Below, piece by piece: positions 18,363-31,012 of a DNA stretch of 64,000 nucleotides. This DNA comes from Streptomyces sp. NRRL F-5123 (GTDB lineage Bacteria; Actinomycetota; Actinomycetes; Streptomycetales; Streptomycetaceae). The stretch lies in NCBI RefSeq assembly GCF_000721495.1, contig NZ_JOHY01000057.1:1-64000 (forward strand), in the 5' to 3' direction. Both the position numbers and the translations under genes were made by a program. Each line of letters begins with the position of its first letter. Positions within the stretch are counted from its first letter, which is position 1. The notes under the pieces were generated by a model, which searched no databases, had not been told where the DNA came from, and saw nothing but the letters and a program-made list of their open reading frames with translations.

Positions 18363-19568
18363 CTAGTGCGGCCGCTCGCTGTCGGAGAGCCGGCCGAGGA
18401 TCAGGGCAATGCGCAGGGTGAACGCCGAGCGCACATCGGAGGGTGACCAGCCGGTGACATCGGTCACACGTCGCAGCCGGTAGCGAACGGTATTGGGGTG
18501 CACGAACAGCATGCGCGCGGCCCCTTCGAGCGAAGACGCCTGCTCCAGATAGACACTCAGCGTCTCCAGCAGCGCCGAACCCGCCTCTTCGAGGGGCCTG
18601 TAGATCTCCTCCACCAACTGCTCGCGGGCCGTCCGGTCGCCGGCCATCGCCCGCTCGGGCAGCAGATCGTCCGAGGACACCGGCCGCGGCGCGTCCGGCC
18701 ACGCCTGGCAGGCCCGCAGGCCCGCGGCCGCGGCCTGCGCCGACCGGGTCGCCGACAGCAGGTCGCCCACCACCGGGCCCGCCACCACCGGGCCGGGCGC
18801 GAACGGGCCGATCAGCGCCTTCGCGACCCGCAGCGGATCGTCCGAGCCGCCCGCCACCACGACCAGCCGCTCGCCCAGCACCCCGGTCAGCACCTGGAGC
18901 TTCGCGTGCCGGGAGGCCCGCCGGATCGCCTCCACCGTCAGCTCGCTGTCGCCGTTCGGCGCGGTGCCCAGCACCACCACGATCTTGTCCGGCGAATTCC
19001 AGCCCAGCGCCGCGGCGCGGGACAGCACGCCCTCGTCCGCCTCGCCGGACAGCACCGCGTTGACCACCAGCGACTCCAGCCGGGCGTCCCACGCGCCGCG
19101 CGCCTCCGCGGCCTGCGCGTAGACCTGCGCGGTGGCGAAGGCGATCTCCCGCGCGTACACCAGCAGCGCCTCACGCAGCACCGCCTCGTCGCCGGGCGCC
19201 GCGACCTCGTCGATCGCGGCCTCCATGACCTCGATCGTGGTCCGCACCATCTCCACGGTCTGCCGCAGCGAGATCGCCCGGGTCAGCTCGCGCGGCGCGG
19301 TGCCGAAGACGTCCGTGCTGATCGCCTGCGGCGCCTCGGGGTGCCGGAACCACTCGGTGAAGGCCGCGATGCCCGCCTGGGCGACCAGGCCGATCCAGGA
19401 ACGGTTCTCCGGCGGCATCGCGCGGTACCACGGCAGCGTCTCGTCCATCCGCGCGATGGCGTTGGCGGCCAGCCGCCCGGCCGACTTCTCCAGCCGGCGC
19501 AGCGTCGCGGAGTGCTCCCCGCGGCCGGGGTCGGCGGGGGGCTGCGGAGACTGAGAGGCATGCGGCAC
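18363..19568 (-). CDS. fasR: PucR/CdaR-type activator of the fatty-acid operon
   Basis: This 401-residue regulator ends in a PucR-type helix-turn-helix (LEGAARMLFVHPNTVRYRLRRV). The middle is a GGDEF-like CdaR region. In Streptomyces coelicolor the gene just upstream of fabD is FasR, the activator of this operon; gene order and length match here. The start is GTG (19566-19568), giving MPHASQS. The 83-base gap to fabD is less GC-rich than its surroundings and probably contains the operon promoter, but I could not define a binding site. Confidence 0.93.
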   Translation of the reverse strand: MPHASQSPQPPADPGRGEHSATLRRLEKSAGRLAANAIARMDETLPWYRAMPPENRSWIGLVAQAGIAAFTEWFRHPEAPQAISTDVFGTAPRELTRAISLRQTVEMVRTTIEVMEAAIDEVAAPGDEAVLREALLVYAREIAFATAQVYAQAAEARGAWDARLESLVVNAVLSGEADEGVLSRAAALGWNSPDKIVVVLGTAPNGDSELTVEAIRRASRHAKLQVLTGVLGERLVVVAGGSDDPLRVAKALIGPFAPGPVVAGPVVGDLLSATRSAQAAAAGLRACQAWPDAPRPVSSDDLLPERAMAGDRTAREQLVEEIYRPLEEAGSALLETLSVYLEQASSLEGAARMLFVHPNTVRYRLRRVTDVTGWSPSDVRSAFTLRIALILGRLSDSERPH

Positions 19569-19665
19569 GTGGCCAAGCCTATGGGGTCCGATTTCCCGCC
19601 ATTCGCCGGATGCCCGTTCGTGGGCTTTACGGCCCCCTTGTCCGGCCTGCCGCTACGGTGGCGGC

Positions 19666-20373
19666 ATGATCGACGTACGGCGGGCCGCGGACCGCTACCG
19701 CGGCGGTGACGACGCTGCCGGGATCGACACCCGGCACGCCTTCTCCTTCTCCGGCTTCTACGACCCCGGCAACGTCCGCTTCGGGCTGCTCGTGGCCTGC
19801 AACGAGGAGCGGCTCGCGCCGGGCGCCGGATTCGCCGAGCACGCGCACCGCGACACGGAGATCGTGACGTGGGTGGTCGAGGGCTCGCTGGAGCACCGGG
19901 AGTCGGGGCGCGTCGTACGGCTGGACGCCGGTGACGCGCAGTTGCTGAGCGCGGGCTCGGGGGTGCGGCACGTCGAGGCCAACGCCGGGGCGGGGCCGCT
20001 GCGCTTCCTCCAGATGTGGCTGCACCCCGGCGGCTTCGGGGAGCCCCCCGGGTACGCCGCCGCGACCGGGCCGGTGCCGGCGGGACCCGGCCTCACCCTC
20101 CTCGCCGGGGCGGGCCCCGGCGCCCCGCTGCCCCTGCGCCAGCCCGCCGCGACCCTCTGGGCCGGCCGCCCCTCCGCGCCGGACGAGGTCGCCCTCCCGC
20201 CCGCCCGTTTCGGCTACGTCCACGTGCTCGCCGGCACCGTCCACCTCGCCGGCGAGGCCCTGGGCCCGGGCGACGCCGCCCGCCTCACAGACGAGCCCTC
20301 CCCGGCCCTGACCACGCCGGGCCCGGCGGAGTACGTCTACTGGGCGATGAACGCGGAGCCTTCCTTCGGCTGA
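19666..20373 (+). CDS. Pirin-family protein
   Basis: This 235-residue bicupin has the metal-binding pirin signature GFAEHAHRDTEIVTWVVEG (His and Glu ligands) in the N-terminal cupin. The C-terminal cupin is degenerate. Bacterial pirins have been linked to quercetin dioxygenation and to redox or metabolic control; none can be assigned here. It runs divergently from fasR. Confidence 0.9.
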   Translation: MIDVRRAADRYRGGDDAAGIDTRHAFSFSGFYDPGNVRFGLLVACNEERLAPGAGFAEHAHRDTEIVTWVVEGSLEHRESGRVVRLDAGDAQLLSAGSGVRHVEANAGAGPLRFLQMWLHPGGFGEPPGYAAATGPVPAGPGLTLLAGAGPGAPLPLRQPAATLWAGRPSAPDEVALPPARFGYVHVLAGTVHLAGEALGPGDAARLTDEPSPALTTPGPAEYVYWAMNAEPSFG

Positions 20374-20405
20374 GGCCCAGCCCTCCGGATTCCTTCGGCT
20401 GAGCC

Positions 20406-21224
20406 TCAGCCCCTCGGACCGGTCAGCACCGCGTCCGTGAAGGACGGCCACGCCTCGATGGCCCACGGGCCGAAATCGCGGTCGGTCAGGGCCGCGCAGG
20501 CCAGCCCCGCCACCGGGTCGAACCACAGGAAGGTGCCGGACTGGCCGAAGTGGCCGAAGGTGGCGGGGGAGGAGTGGGCCCCCGTCCAGTGCGGGGACTT
20601 CGTGGAGCGGATCTCGAAGCCGAGGCCCCAGTCGTTGGGGGACTGCATGCCGTAGCCGGGGAGCACGCCGCGCAGGGCGGGGAAGGCCACCTCCAGGGTC
20701 GCGGCAGCCACCGTCGTGGGGTGGAGCAGGCGCGGGGCCTGGACCTCCGCCGCGAAGCGGGAGAGGTCGGCCGCGGTGGAGACCGCGCCCGCGCCGGGGG
20801 AGCCCGGCAGGGCGGTGGCGGTCATGCCGAGCGGACGCAGCACCGCCTCGTCGAGGTAGGACGCGAAGGGCATCCCGGTGGCCTTCGCGACGGTCTCGCC
20901 GAGCACCTCGAAGCCCGCGTTGGAGTAGATCCGCCGGGTGCCCGGCGCGGCCATGACCCGCTGTTCGTCGAAGGCGAGGCCCGAGGTGTGCGCGAGCAGG
21001 TGCCGTACGGTCGAGCCGTCCGGCCCGGCGGGGTCGTCGAGCTCGAAGGCGCCCTCCTCGTACGCGACGAGCGCCGCGTAGGCGGTGAGCGGCTTGGTCA
21101 CCGAGGCCAGCGGGAAGGGCCGGTCCTGCGGGCCGTAGGTGCCCGCGACCGTGCCGTCCCTGCGTACGACGACCGCTGCCGCGTTCGGTACCGGCCACTG
21201 TTCGATCATCCGCAGGCTCTCCAT
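20406..21224 (-). CDS. Serine hydrolase, class C beta-lactamase / esterase family
   Basis: This 272-residue enzyme has the penicillin-binding fold with Ser and Lys in ASVTKPL (SxxK) and Tyr in IYSNAGF (YxN). The third motif is HFGQSG in place of KTG, as in esterases of family VIII. No signal peptide is seen, so a cytoplasmic esterase or amidase is more likely than a secreted beta-lactamase. Divergent from the MerR gene. Confidence 0.87.
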   Translation of the reverse strand: MESLRMIEQWPVPNAAAVVVRRDGTVAGTYGPQDRPFPLASVTKPLTAYAALVAYEEGAFELDDPAGPDGSTVRHLLAHTSGLAFDEQRVMAAPGTRRIYSNAGFEVLGETVAKATGMPFASYLDEAVLRPLGMTATALPGSPGAGAVSTAADLSRFAAEVQAPRLLHPTTVAAATLEVAFPALRGVLPGYGMQSPNDWGLGFEIRSTKSPHWTGAHSSPATFGHFGQSGTFLWFDPVAGLACAALTDRDFGPWAIEAWPSFTDAVLTGPRG

Positions 21225-21247
21225 GCGGCGAGCCTAATGGGCCGTAC

Positions 21248-21278
21248 TTGCTTGGAGTGCACTCCAAGGTCTTAGCGT
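21248..21278 (+). promoter_or_regulatory. MerR-type promoter and operator
   Basis: TTGCTT (21248-21253) and TAGCGT (21273-21278) are held 19 bp apart by a spacer that overlaps the perfect 18-bp palindrome CTTGGAGTGCACTCCAAG (21251-21268). A long spacer with a central dyad is the hallmark of promoters that MerR proteins activate by untwisting DNA. Transcription should begin at about 21285, right at the MerR start codon. Confidence 0.75.
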
Positions 21279-21285
21279 GGAGACC

Positions 21286-21752
21286 ATGACGGTCGTCCAG
21301 ATGGTGAAGCAGGAAGCACCCCCGGCCGCGATGTGCGCGCCGCCCCCGCCGTACCCGAGACCCGACGGGCGGGACCAGTACACGATCAGCGAGGTCGCCG
21401 AGCTGACCGGGCTGAGCGCGCACACGCTGCGCTGGTACGAGCGGATCGGGCTGATGCCGCACGTGGACCGCTCGAACACCGGGCAGCGCCGCTTCCGCAA
21501 CCGGGATCTGGACTGGCTGGCCTTCGTCGGGAAGCTGCGGCTCACCGGCATGCCGGTCGCCGACATGGTGACGTACGCGGAGATGGTGAAGGCCGGGGAG
21601 CGGACCTTCGCGCAGCGCAAGGCGCTGCTGGAGGCGACCCGGGTGGACGTGGTCGCGCGGATCGCCGAGCTGCAGGACACCCTGACGGTGCTCGACCACA
21701 AGATCAGTACGTATGCGGGCGCCGAACCGGCGCCGGAGAGGACAGGTGCGTG

Positions 21753-21753
<1 letters not shown>
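21286..21753 (+). CDS. MerR-family transcriptional regulator
   Basis: This 155-residue regulator has an N-terminal MerR helix-turn-helix (YTISEVAELTGLSAHTLRWYERIGL) and a dimerising coiled coil. No Cys cluster is present, so it is not a metal sensor. I chose ATG 21286 over the in-frame GTG at 21277 because the -10 box overlaps that GTG, which would make the message leaderless. Its stop overlaps the next ATG (TGATG, 21751-21755), so it controls itself and the aldo-keto reductase. Confidence 0.9.
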
Positions 21754-22769
<1,016 letters not shown>

Positions 22770-22776
22770 CCCGAGG

Positions 22777-23493
22777 TCACGGCCGGACGCGGGCCGCCCG
22801 GATCGCCGCGAGCACCGCGGCGGCGAAGGGCAGCGACTCCTGCACCGGGCCGTAGCCCAGACCGAACAGCACGGCGGCCGGGTCCTGGTCGGGTTCGCCC
22901 GGCTGGGGCCCGCCGTCGCGCCGCAGCAGCCGCAGGTAGCCGTGCAGCAGCTCGGGCGAGCGCCAGTCCACGCCCCGCAGCTCCTCCACCGGGAAGCTCT
23001 GGTCCCCGGCCTTCCACTTGGCCGTCGACGCGCCCGTCCAGAACCAGCGGAAGCTGACCGTGCGGCCGTCGAACAGCGCCCGCGCGTCGTACGCCTTGAA
23101 GGCCAGCGGCGGCGGCGGGGCGTCCACCAGGAAGCGGGTCAGCGGCTCGCCGGGCCCGGCGATCACCGCGCGTAGCTCGTCGCGGTAGAACTCCGCGAGG
23201 GTCTCCGAGGAGTCCGGCAGGATCAGCCGGTAGGGGTCCGCGGTCTCCTTGAGCTGTCCGCCCGCAGCCTCGACCAGCGGGTCCGCCCCCGCCCGCGGCA
23301 CCGCCCGCAGCACCACGTGGCCGCGGCGGCCCGCCGCCAGCTCCACCGCCTCCAGCGCGGCGTGCGGGATCCGGCGCTCGCGCAGCGCCGGGAGCAGCCG
23401 CGCGTTGCGGCCCGCGCTCCGGCTGTACCGGATCACCACGGCGTCGGGCTCGAACTCCCATACGGCATTGCTTCCGGCCAGCACATCGCCCAT
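22777..23493 (-). CDS. DUF4429 protein
   Basis: This 238-residue cytoplasmic protein looks like the actinobacterial DUF4429 family (GSNAVWEFEPDAVVIRY at the start, FRWFWTGASTAKW in the middle). Two similar beta-rich halves are apparent. No catalytic motif is seen and the function is unknown. ATG 23491-23493 gives the conserved MGDVLAG start; the frame is open further upstream. Confidence 0.75.
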   Translation of the reverse strand: MGDVLAGSNAVWEFEPDAVVIRYSRSAGRNARLLPALRERRIPHAALEAVELAAGRRGHVVLRAVPRAGADPLVEAAGGQLKETADPYRLILPDSSETLAEFYRDELRAVIAGPGEPLTRFLVDAPPPPLAFKAYDARALFDGRTVSFRWFWTGASTAKWKAGDQSFPVEELRGVDWRSPELLHGYLRLLRRDGGPQPGEPDQDPAAVLFGLGYGPVQESLPFAAAVLAAIRAARVRP

Positions 23494-23547
23494 ACGCGTC
23501 ACCCTATGCGTAGTCGGTCCAACCCTCTGCCCCACGGCGCAGGCCCG

Positions 23548-24975
23548 TTACGCGGAAGGGCGCTCGTCCGCCAGCGTGACGGAGGAGTAGCGGGCCAGCG
23601 CGATACGGGCGAAGTTCGCAAGGCTCGCGGTGCCGGGGACGAAATATCCGGCGTGCCCCTCCGCCCGTCCCGTCCGCACCACCGTGGCGCCGAACCCTTC
23701 GGCGACCGGATCCGTACCGTGGCCGAGCCCGGCGAACTCGATGTGCGGGACGTCCGCTATCCAGTCGCCGTCGTCCCTCGCCGCCCACACACGCGCCGAC
23801 GTGTGCAGATCCGACGCCCGCCCGACGTGCATCCCGGGGCTGCCGGACACCGCGATGTCGGTGACCTGGCCGGGCCGCAGCCGGGGCGCGGCGACCCCGC
23901 AGAGCACCGAGCCGTACGAGTGGCAGAAGAGCGCCACGTGCAGGCCGCGCGGCAGCGCGGCCAGCAGCCGGAGCAGCCGGGGCGCGCCACGCTCGGCCAG
24001 CTCCGCGTTGGAGGCGTCCAGGCCGATCCCGCCGGGCGCGGTCCAGTCGGCCCAGGCGATCACGGCGACCCTGGCGGCCGGGGCGAGGGCGCGCTCGCGC
24101 CGGTAGAGGGCGCGGGCCATGCCGGCGGGGGCCGAGTAGCGGCCGTAGGTGCGCTCGAAGGTGAGGATGTCCGTGCCGACGCCCGGCACGACGACCGCGA
24201 CCCGGCTCGCGGTCGCGAGGTCGCCGAGGACCTCGGCGGCCCGCCCGCCCCCGGCGGGGTCGAACGCGAGGATCTGCCGTCCGCCGCGCAGCAGCGAGGC
24301 GTAGCGGTTGGCGAGCCGCCCGGCCTCCTCGCGGCCGGCGGGGGAGAGGACGCTGCTGGAGGAGCGGGCGCGCTCGCGGTCGCGGGCGGTGCTCAGGGCG
24401 TAGCGGTTGGCCTGGTAGCGCAGGGCGACGGGCGCGCCGTCGAGGTTGCCGACGACGAGGGCGTAGCGGCGGGCCAGGCCCAGGGCCTGCGGGCGGGTGA
24501 GGGTCGCGAAGAAGCGGGCGACGACGCCGGGCGGCGCGCTGTCCGGGTCCGGCATCCGGTGGCCCGCGAACGTCGCGCGCCGCCACGCGTCCACGGCCGC
24601 CGTACGGGCGTCCCGCGGCCCGTGCGGGCGGACGGCCGTCCAGCCGGTCGTGGCCAGCAGGACGAACGCGACGGCCAGCGCCACCAGCACCCGCACGGAG
24701 CCGAGCCCCTCCCCGCCGGGCAGGAAGGCGCGGGCGGCCGGCGGCGCGGCCCTCGGGGGTACGGGCTCGACCCGCGGCCGCGGCAGCACCACCGCCGTGA
24801 CGGCCTGCGCGGGCAGCGGCGTCCCGGCCCGCACCGGGCGCCCCCCGACGGACTCCGCCGGTGCCGCGGGCCCGGTGCCGTGGCGGGGCCCGCGCGGGGG
24901 CGGCAGGCCTCCGGCGCGGCGCGGCTCCCCGGCGAGGGGCGGGCGGGGAAGGGGCGGCGCTGGGGGTGCGGACAC
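23548..24975 (-). CDS. Alpha/beta hydrolase of the DUF1023 type with N-terminal membrane anchor
   Basis: This 475-residue protein has a Pro/Arg-rich cytoplasmic head, one helix (VRVLVALAVAFVLLATTGW, near residue 135) and an exported alpha/beta hydrolase domain. The domain shows the DUF1023 start LAFDPAGGGRAAEV, the region VAVVVPGVGTD, the nucleophile elbow LFCHSYGSVLCG and a late His in FAGLGHGTDP. Likely a cell-surface esterase or lipase. A repeat element lies directly upstream (25070-25230). Confidence 0.82.
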   Translation of the reverse strand: MSAPPAPPLPRPPLAGEPRRAGGLPPPRGPRHGTGPAAPAESVGGRPVRAGTPLPAQAVTAVVLPRPRVEPVPPRAAPPAARAFLPGGEGLGSVRVLVALAVAFVLLATTGWTAVRPHGPRDARTAAVDAWRRATFAGHRMPDPDSAPPGVVARFFATLTRPQALGLARRYALVVGNLDGAPVALRYQANRYALSTARDRERARSSSSVLSPAGREEAGRLANRYASLLRGGRQILAFDPAGGGRAAEVLGDLATASRVAVVVPGVGTDILTFERTYGRYSAPAGMARALYRRERALAPAARVAVIAWADWTAPGGIGLDASNAELAERGAPRLLRLLAALPRGLHVALFCHSYGSVLCGVAAPRLRPGQVTDIAVSGSPGMHVGRASDLHTSARVWAARDDGDWIADVPHIEFAGLGHGTDPVAEGFGATVVRTGRAEGHAGYFVPGTASLANFARIALARYSSVTLADERPSA

Positions 24976-25069
24976 TCGCGGTTGCCTCGGGACGGAGCGG
25001 GCGTGGACCGTGCGGGGTGCGGGCGGCCCGGCCGGGGGTCAGGGGACGGCGGCACGCGCGATCAGCCTA

Positions 25070-25230
25070 GTGCTGTGACCGGGAGGGTTTGCCGGTAGCT
25101 TGCGGCGTCCGGTGCGGTGTGTCGCAAGGCGCCGGATCGGCCTCGTAGTGGGCCTACTCGGTCGATGCGGCAACGCAGCGAGGTGCCGTGCAGGGCGTCG
25201 CAAGCCGGTGAACCCTCCCGGTCACAGCAC
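25070..25230 (-). repeat. 161-bp inverted-repeat element, copy 1
   Basis: The element has perfect 20-bp terminal inverted repeats, GTGCTGTGACCGGGAGGGTT at 25070-25089 and its complement at 25211-25230. There is no transposase. The reverse complement aligns without gaps to 40341-40495. A non-autonomous MITE-like or extragenic palindromic element is the best description. Confidence 0.85.
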
Positions 25231-25317
25231 CAGGGGGTCCCGGGGCCCGGAACAGGCCGGGAAAGGGCGGAGCCCCGGGCGGCCGGCGGCCGCCCGGGGC
25301 TCCGGGGGGTGTGCGGG

Positions 25318-28065
<2,748 letters not shown>

Positions 28066-28460
28066 GCTGTTCCTTTGCTGCTCGGTGGTGGTGCTCGTTC
28101 GCACCGCGGGGTCGCGCCGCATCCATCGTGGACCGCCCCGCGTCAAACGTCATCTCTACCCAGTGGTAACCGCGGAACATCCGGGACTGCGGCAATTCGG
28201 GCCGGGTCCCACCCGCGGCCAAACGTGAACTCTACGCCCACTCGGACGTACGACCGACTGGCGGCGCCAATCGTGCGTAACACCGGCAAACCGTCGTGAG
28301 CTGCGTCACCATGGGGGGTGCGGGTTGCGGCGACACGGTCGAATCGTCACCGTTTCGGCGGTCTCGTACGCCGGGTACTTGCGCGATCCGCCGCGCCCGT
28401 GTGGACTACCGCCAATAAGTCCGCGTGCGCGCGGGCTCACCCCATGACAGGAGGCAAAGC
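28066..28460. other. Divergent promoter region of aceE and the DUF3052 gene
   Basis: These 395 bases hold no gene that I can support. They should contain both divergent promoters. I see no clear operator, riboswitch or hairpin. Confidence 0.6.
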
Positions 28461-28901
28461 GTGAGCGCGACCGCGGACCACGCGGAGGAGCGGACCAAAC
28501 CGGCGAGCCGGCTTGGTTTCGAGCCCGGACAGGTGGTCCAGGAGCTCGGGTACGACGAGGACACCGACCAGGAGTTCCGCGAGGCAATCGAGGAGCTCAC
28601 GGGTGAGGAGCTCGCCGATGAGGATTACGACGACGTGCCCGACGGCGTCCTGCTGTGGTTCCGCGAGGACGACGGCGACCTCACCGACGCGCTCGTCGAC
28701 GCGACCTCGACGGTCGACGACGGGGCCCCGATCTGGCTCATGACGCCCAAGACGGGCCGCGACGGCCACGTCGAGCCCAGCGAGATCGGCGAGGCCGCGA
28801 AGACGGCGGGCCTCGCCCAGACCAGCAGCGTCAACGCGGCGAAGGACTGGACGGGTACCCGTCTCGTCACGCCCAAGGCGGCGAAGGCCGGCAAGCGCTA
28901 G
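28461..28901 (+). CDS. DUF3052 protein
   Basis: This acidic 146-residue protein is of the actinobacterial DUF3052 family, unknown in function. Signature blocks are RLGFEPGQVVQELGYDEDTD and LLWFREDDGDLTDALVD. The GTG start follows AGGAGG. In Streptomyces it sits beside aceE and a peroxiredoxin gene, and the same order is kept here. Confidence 0.88.
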   Translation: MSATADHAEERTKPASRLGFEPGQVVQELGYDEDTDQEFREAIEELTGEELADEDYDDVPDGVLLWFREDDGDLTDALVDATSTVDDGAPIWLMTPKTGRDGHVEPSEIGEAAKTAGLAQTSSVNAAKDWTGTRLVTPKAAKAGKR

Positions 28902-28988
28902 CCGCTCCCCGCGGTTCCCCCCCGGCGGGCGGCACCCCGCCGCGGGGGCTATTCGTGTTCGCCGGGTACGCGTCGACTGTGGCTGAGC

Positions 28989-29102
28989 GCGCAGTTCCCC
29001 GCGCCCCTGATGGCTTGCCCGGAGTGGCAGGAGCAGGCTCCGCCGGGGGGCTGCCGCTCGGGACGAGGACGACCGTTTGCAAAGGGGCGCGGGGAACTGC
29101 GC
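28989..29102. repeat. Inverted pair of a 20-bp Streptomyces intergenic repeat
   Basis: GCGCAGTTCCCCGCGCCCCT at 28989-29008 is repeated as its exact reverse complement at 29083-29102, with 74 bases between. A third exact copy is at 8250-8269. The pair could fold into a long stem between the DUF3052 and peroxiredoxin genes and may end transcription. Confidence 0.85.
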
Positions 29103-29189
29103 GACAAGCCACCCACCGGCAGAAGGTCGCGGAACTGTCCGCAAGGGGCAGCCCGGAGCGCACACCCGCCGCCAGGAGGAAGATTGAGC

Positions 29190-29660
29190 ATGACCGACCG
29201 GCCGGCGCCGGACTTCGCGCTGCCCGACCAGCACGGTCGGACGGTCACCCTCGCGGAGTTCCGCGGGGAGAAGAACCTCGTCCTGGTCTTCTACCCGTTC
29301 GCCTTCACCAGCGTGTGCAGCGGCGAGCTGCAAGCCCTCCAGCGCGAGCTGGACGCACTCCAGCGGGAGGACACCGCGCTGCTCGCCGTCTCGTGCGACT
29401 CCATGCACGCGCAGCGGATCTTCTCCGACCAGGAAGGCTTCACCTTCCCCCTGCTCAGCGACTTCTGGCCGCACGGCAACGCCTCACGCGCGTACGGCGT
29501 CTTCGACGACGACAAGGGGTGCGCGCTGCGCGGCTCGTTCGTGATCGACCGTGAAGGCGTGATCCGCTGGTCCGTGGTGAACGGGCTGCCGGACGCGCGG
29601 GATCTTCACGACTACGTAAAGGCGCTGGAAGCAGTGCGGTCGACGGGAACGGGTCACTAA
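29190..29660 (+). CDS. Peroxiredoxin, AhpE/Bcp-like
   Basis: This 156-residue thioredoxin-fold peroxidase has the active site [14 protein letters not shown], where the Cys attacks peroxide and the Thr/Ser pattern precedes it. Two further Cys (AVSCDS, KGCALRG) are not in the classic resolving position, so it is probably of the one-Cys AhpE kind that needs an outside thiol. ATG 29190 is preceded by AGGAGGAAG. It stands next to the ter stress genes. Confidence 0.92.
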   Translation: MTDRPAPDFALPDQHGRTVTLAEFRGEKNLVLVFYPFAFTSVCSGELQALQRELDALQREDTALLAVSCDSMHAQRIFSDQEGFTFPLLSDFWPHGNASRAYGVFDDDKGCALRGSFVIDREGVIRWSVVNGLPDARDLHDYVKALEAVRSTGTGH

Positions 29661-29730
29661 GCTCACCTCGTTGACCGGGTGGACCGCCCGGTCGTACGAA
29701 CGTATACACGCGAACCGATGGGGAGGACTC

Positions 29731-30306
29731 GTGGGAGTCAGCCTGAGCAAGGGTGGCAACGTCTCGCTGACCAAGGAGGCGCCCAATCTCACGGCGGTCG
29801 TCGTCGGTCTGGGCTGGGACGCGCGCACGACCACCGGAGCCGACTTCGACCTCGACGCGAGCGCGCTGCTCACGAACGAGGCGGGCAAGGTGCTGTCGGA
29901 CCAGCACTTCGTGTTCTTCAACAACCTGCGCAGCCCGGACGGCTCGGTCGAGCACACCGGCGACAACCTCACCGGTGAGGGCGAGGGCGACGACGAGGTC
30001 ATCAACGTCAACCTCGCGGGCGTGCCGGCCGACGTCGTGAAGATCGTCTTCCCGGTGTCGATCTACGAGGCCGAGCAGCGCCAGCAGAGCTTCGGCCAGG
30101 TGCGCAACGCCTACATCCGCGTCCTCAACGCGGCCGACCAGCGCGAGCTGGCCCGCTACGACCTGACCGAGGACGCCTCGACCGAGACGGCCATGGTCTT
30201 CGGCGAGCTCTACCGGCACGGCGGCGAGTGGAAGTTCCGCGCCATCGGTCAGGGGTACGCCTCGGGTCTGCGCGGCATCGCGCAGGACTTCGGCGTCAAC
30301 GTCTGA
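29731..30306 (+). CDS. terD: TerD-family stress protein 1
   Basis: This 191-residue calcium-binding TerD protein begins [20 protein letters not shown]. It has the acidic ligand motif [12 protein letters not shown] and the repeat-like [12 protein letters not shown]. TerD proteins bind Ca2+ and support resistance to tellurite and other stress and to phage; their chemistry is unclear. The start is GTG after GGGGAGGAC. The next gene is a close paralogue 71 bases on. Confidence 0.94.
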   Translation: MGVSLSKGGNVSLTKEAPNLTAVVVGLGWDARTTTGADFDLDASALLTNEAGKVLSDQHFVFFNNLRSPDGSVEHTGDNLTGEGEGDDEVINVNLAGVPADVVKIVFPVSIYEAEQRQQSFGQVRNAYIRVLNAADQRELARYDLTEDASTETAMVFGELYRHGGEWKFRAIGQGYASGLRGIAQDFGVNV

Positions 30307-30377
30307 CCCGGGCCGGGCAGCCGAGCGGCAGCGACGAGCAGTAGCGACAGAGCACCGACCTAGGGGGAAGGACCACC

Positions 30378-30953
30378 ATGGGCGTCACATTGGCCAAGGG
30401 AGGAAACGTCTCCCTCTCCAAGGCCGCGCCGAATCTCACCCGGGTGCAGATCGGCCTGGGCTGGCGGGCCCGCTCGACCACCGGCGCCGACTTCGACCTG
30501 GACGCCAGCGCGCTGCTGTGCGGAAACGGCCGGGTGCTGGGGGACGAGTTCTTCGTCTTCTATAACAATCTGAAGAGTCCGGAGGGCTCTGTCGAGCACA
30601 CTGGTGACGATCTGACCGGCGGCAGCGGCGGTGACGACGAGACGATCCTGGTGGATCTGACACTGGTCCCGGAGCGCGCCGACAAGATCGTCTTCCCGGT
30701 GTCGATCTACGACGCGGACGCCCGTGCCCAGACCTTCGGGCAGGTCAGCGACGCGTACATCCGCGTGGTGAACCAGAGCGACGGAGTCGAGCTGGCCCGC
30801 TACGACCTGACCGAGGACGCGTCGACCGAGACAGCGATGATCTTCGGTGAGCTGTACCGCTACAACGGGGAGTGGAAGTTCCGCGCGGTAGGTCAGGGGT
30901 ACGCCTCCGGTCTGCGCGGGATCGCCCTAGACTTCGGGGTCAACGTTTCGTAA
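30378..30953 (+). CDS. terD: TerD-family stress protein 2
   Basis: This 191-residue paralogue of the preceding protein is the same length throughout. It keeps [24 protein letters not shown] and the end [20 protein letters not shown] 30378 follows AGGGGGAAGG. The tandem copies probably arose by duplication and may form mixed assemblies at the membrane with the TerC-like protein encoded next. Confidence 0.94.
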   Translation: MGVTLAKGGNVSLSKAAPNLTRVQIGLGWRARSTTGADFDLDASALLCGNGRVLGDEFFVFYNNLKSPEGSVEHTGDDLTGGSGGDDETILVDLTLVPERADKIVFPVSIYDADARAQTFGQVSDAYIRVVNQSDGVELARYDLTEDASTETAMIFGELYRYNGEWKFRAVGQGYASGLRGIALDFGVNVS

Positions 30954-31012
30954 AGCCCGCACGGTGCGGGGGACCTCGTGGTCATGGGTCACAAGGATTG
31001 GGTGGGAAGCAC

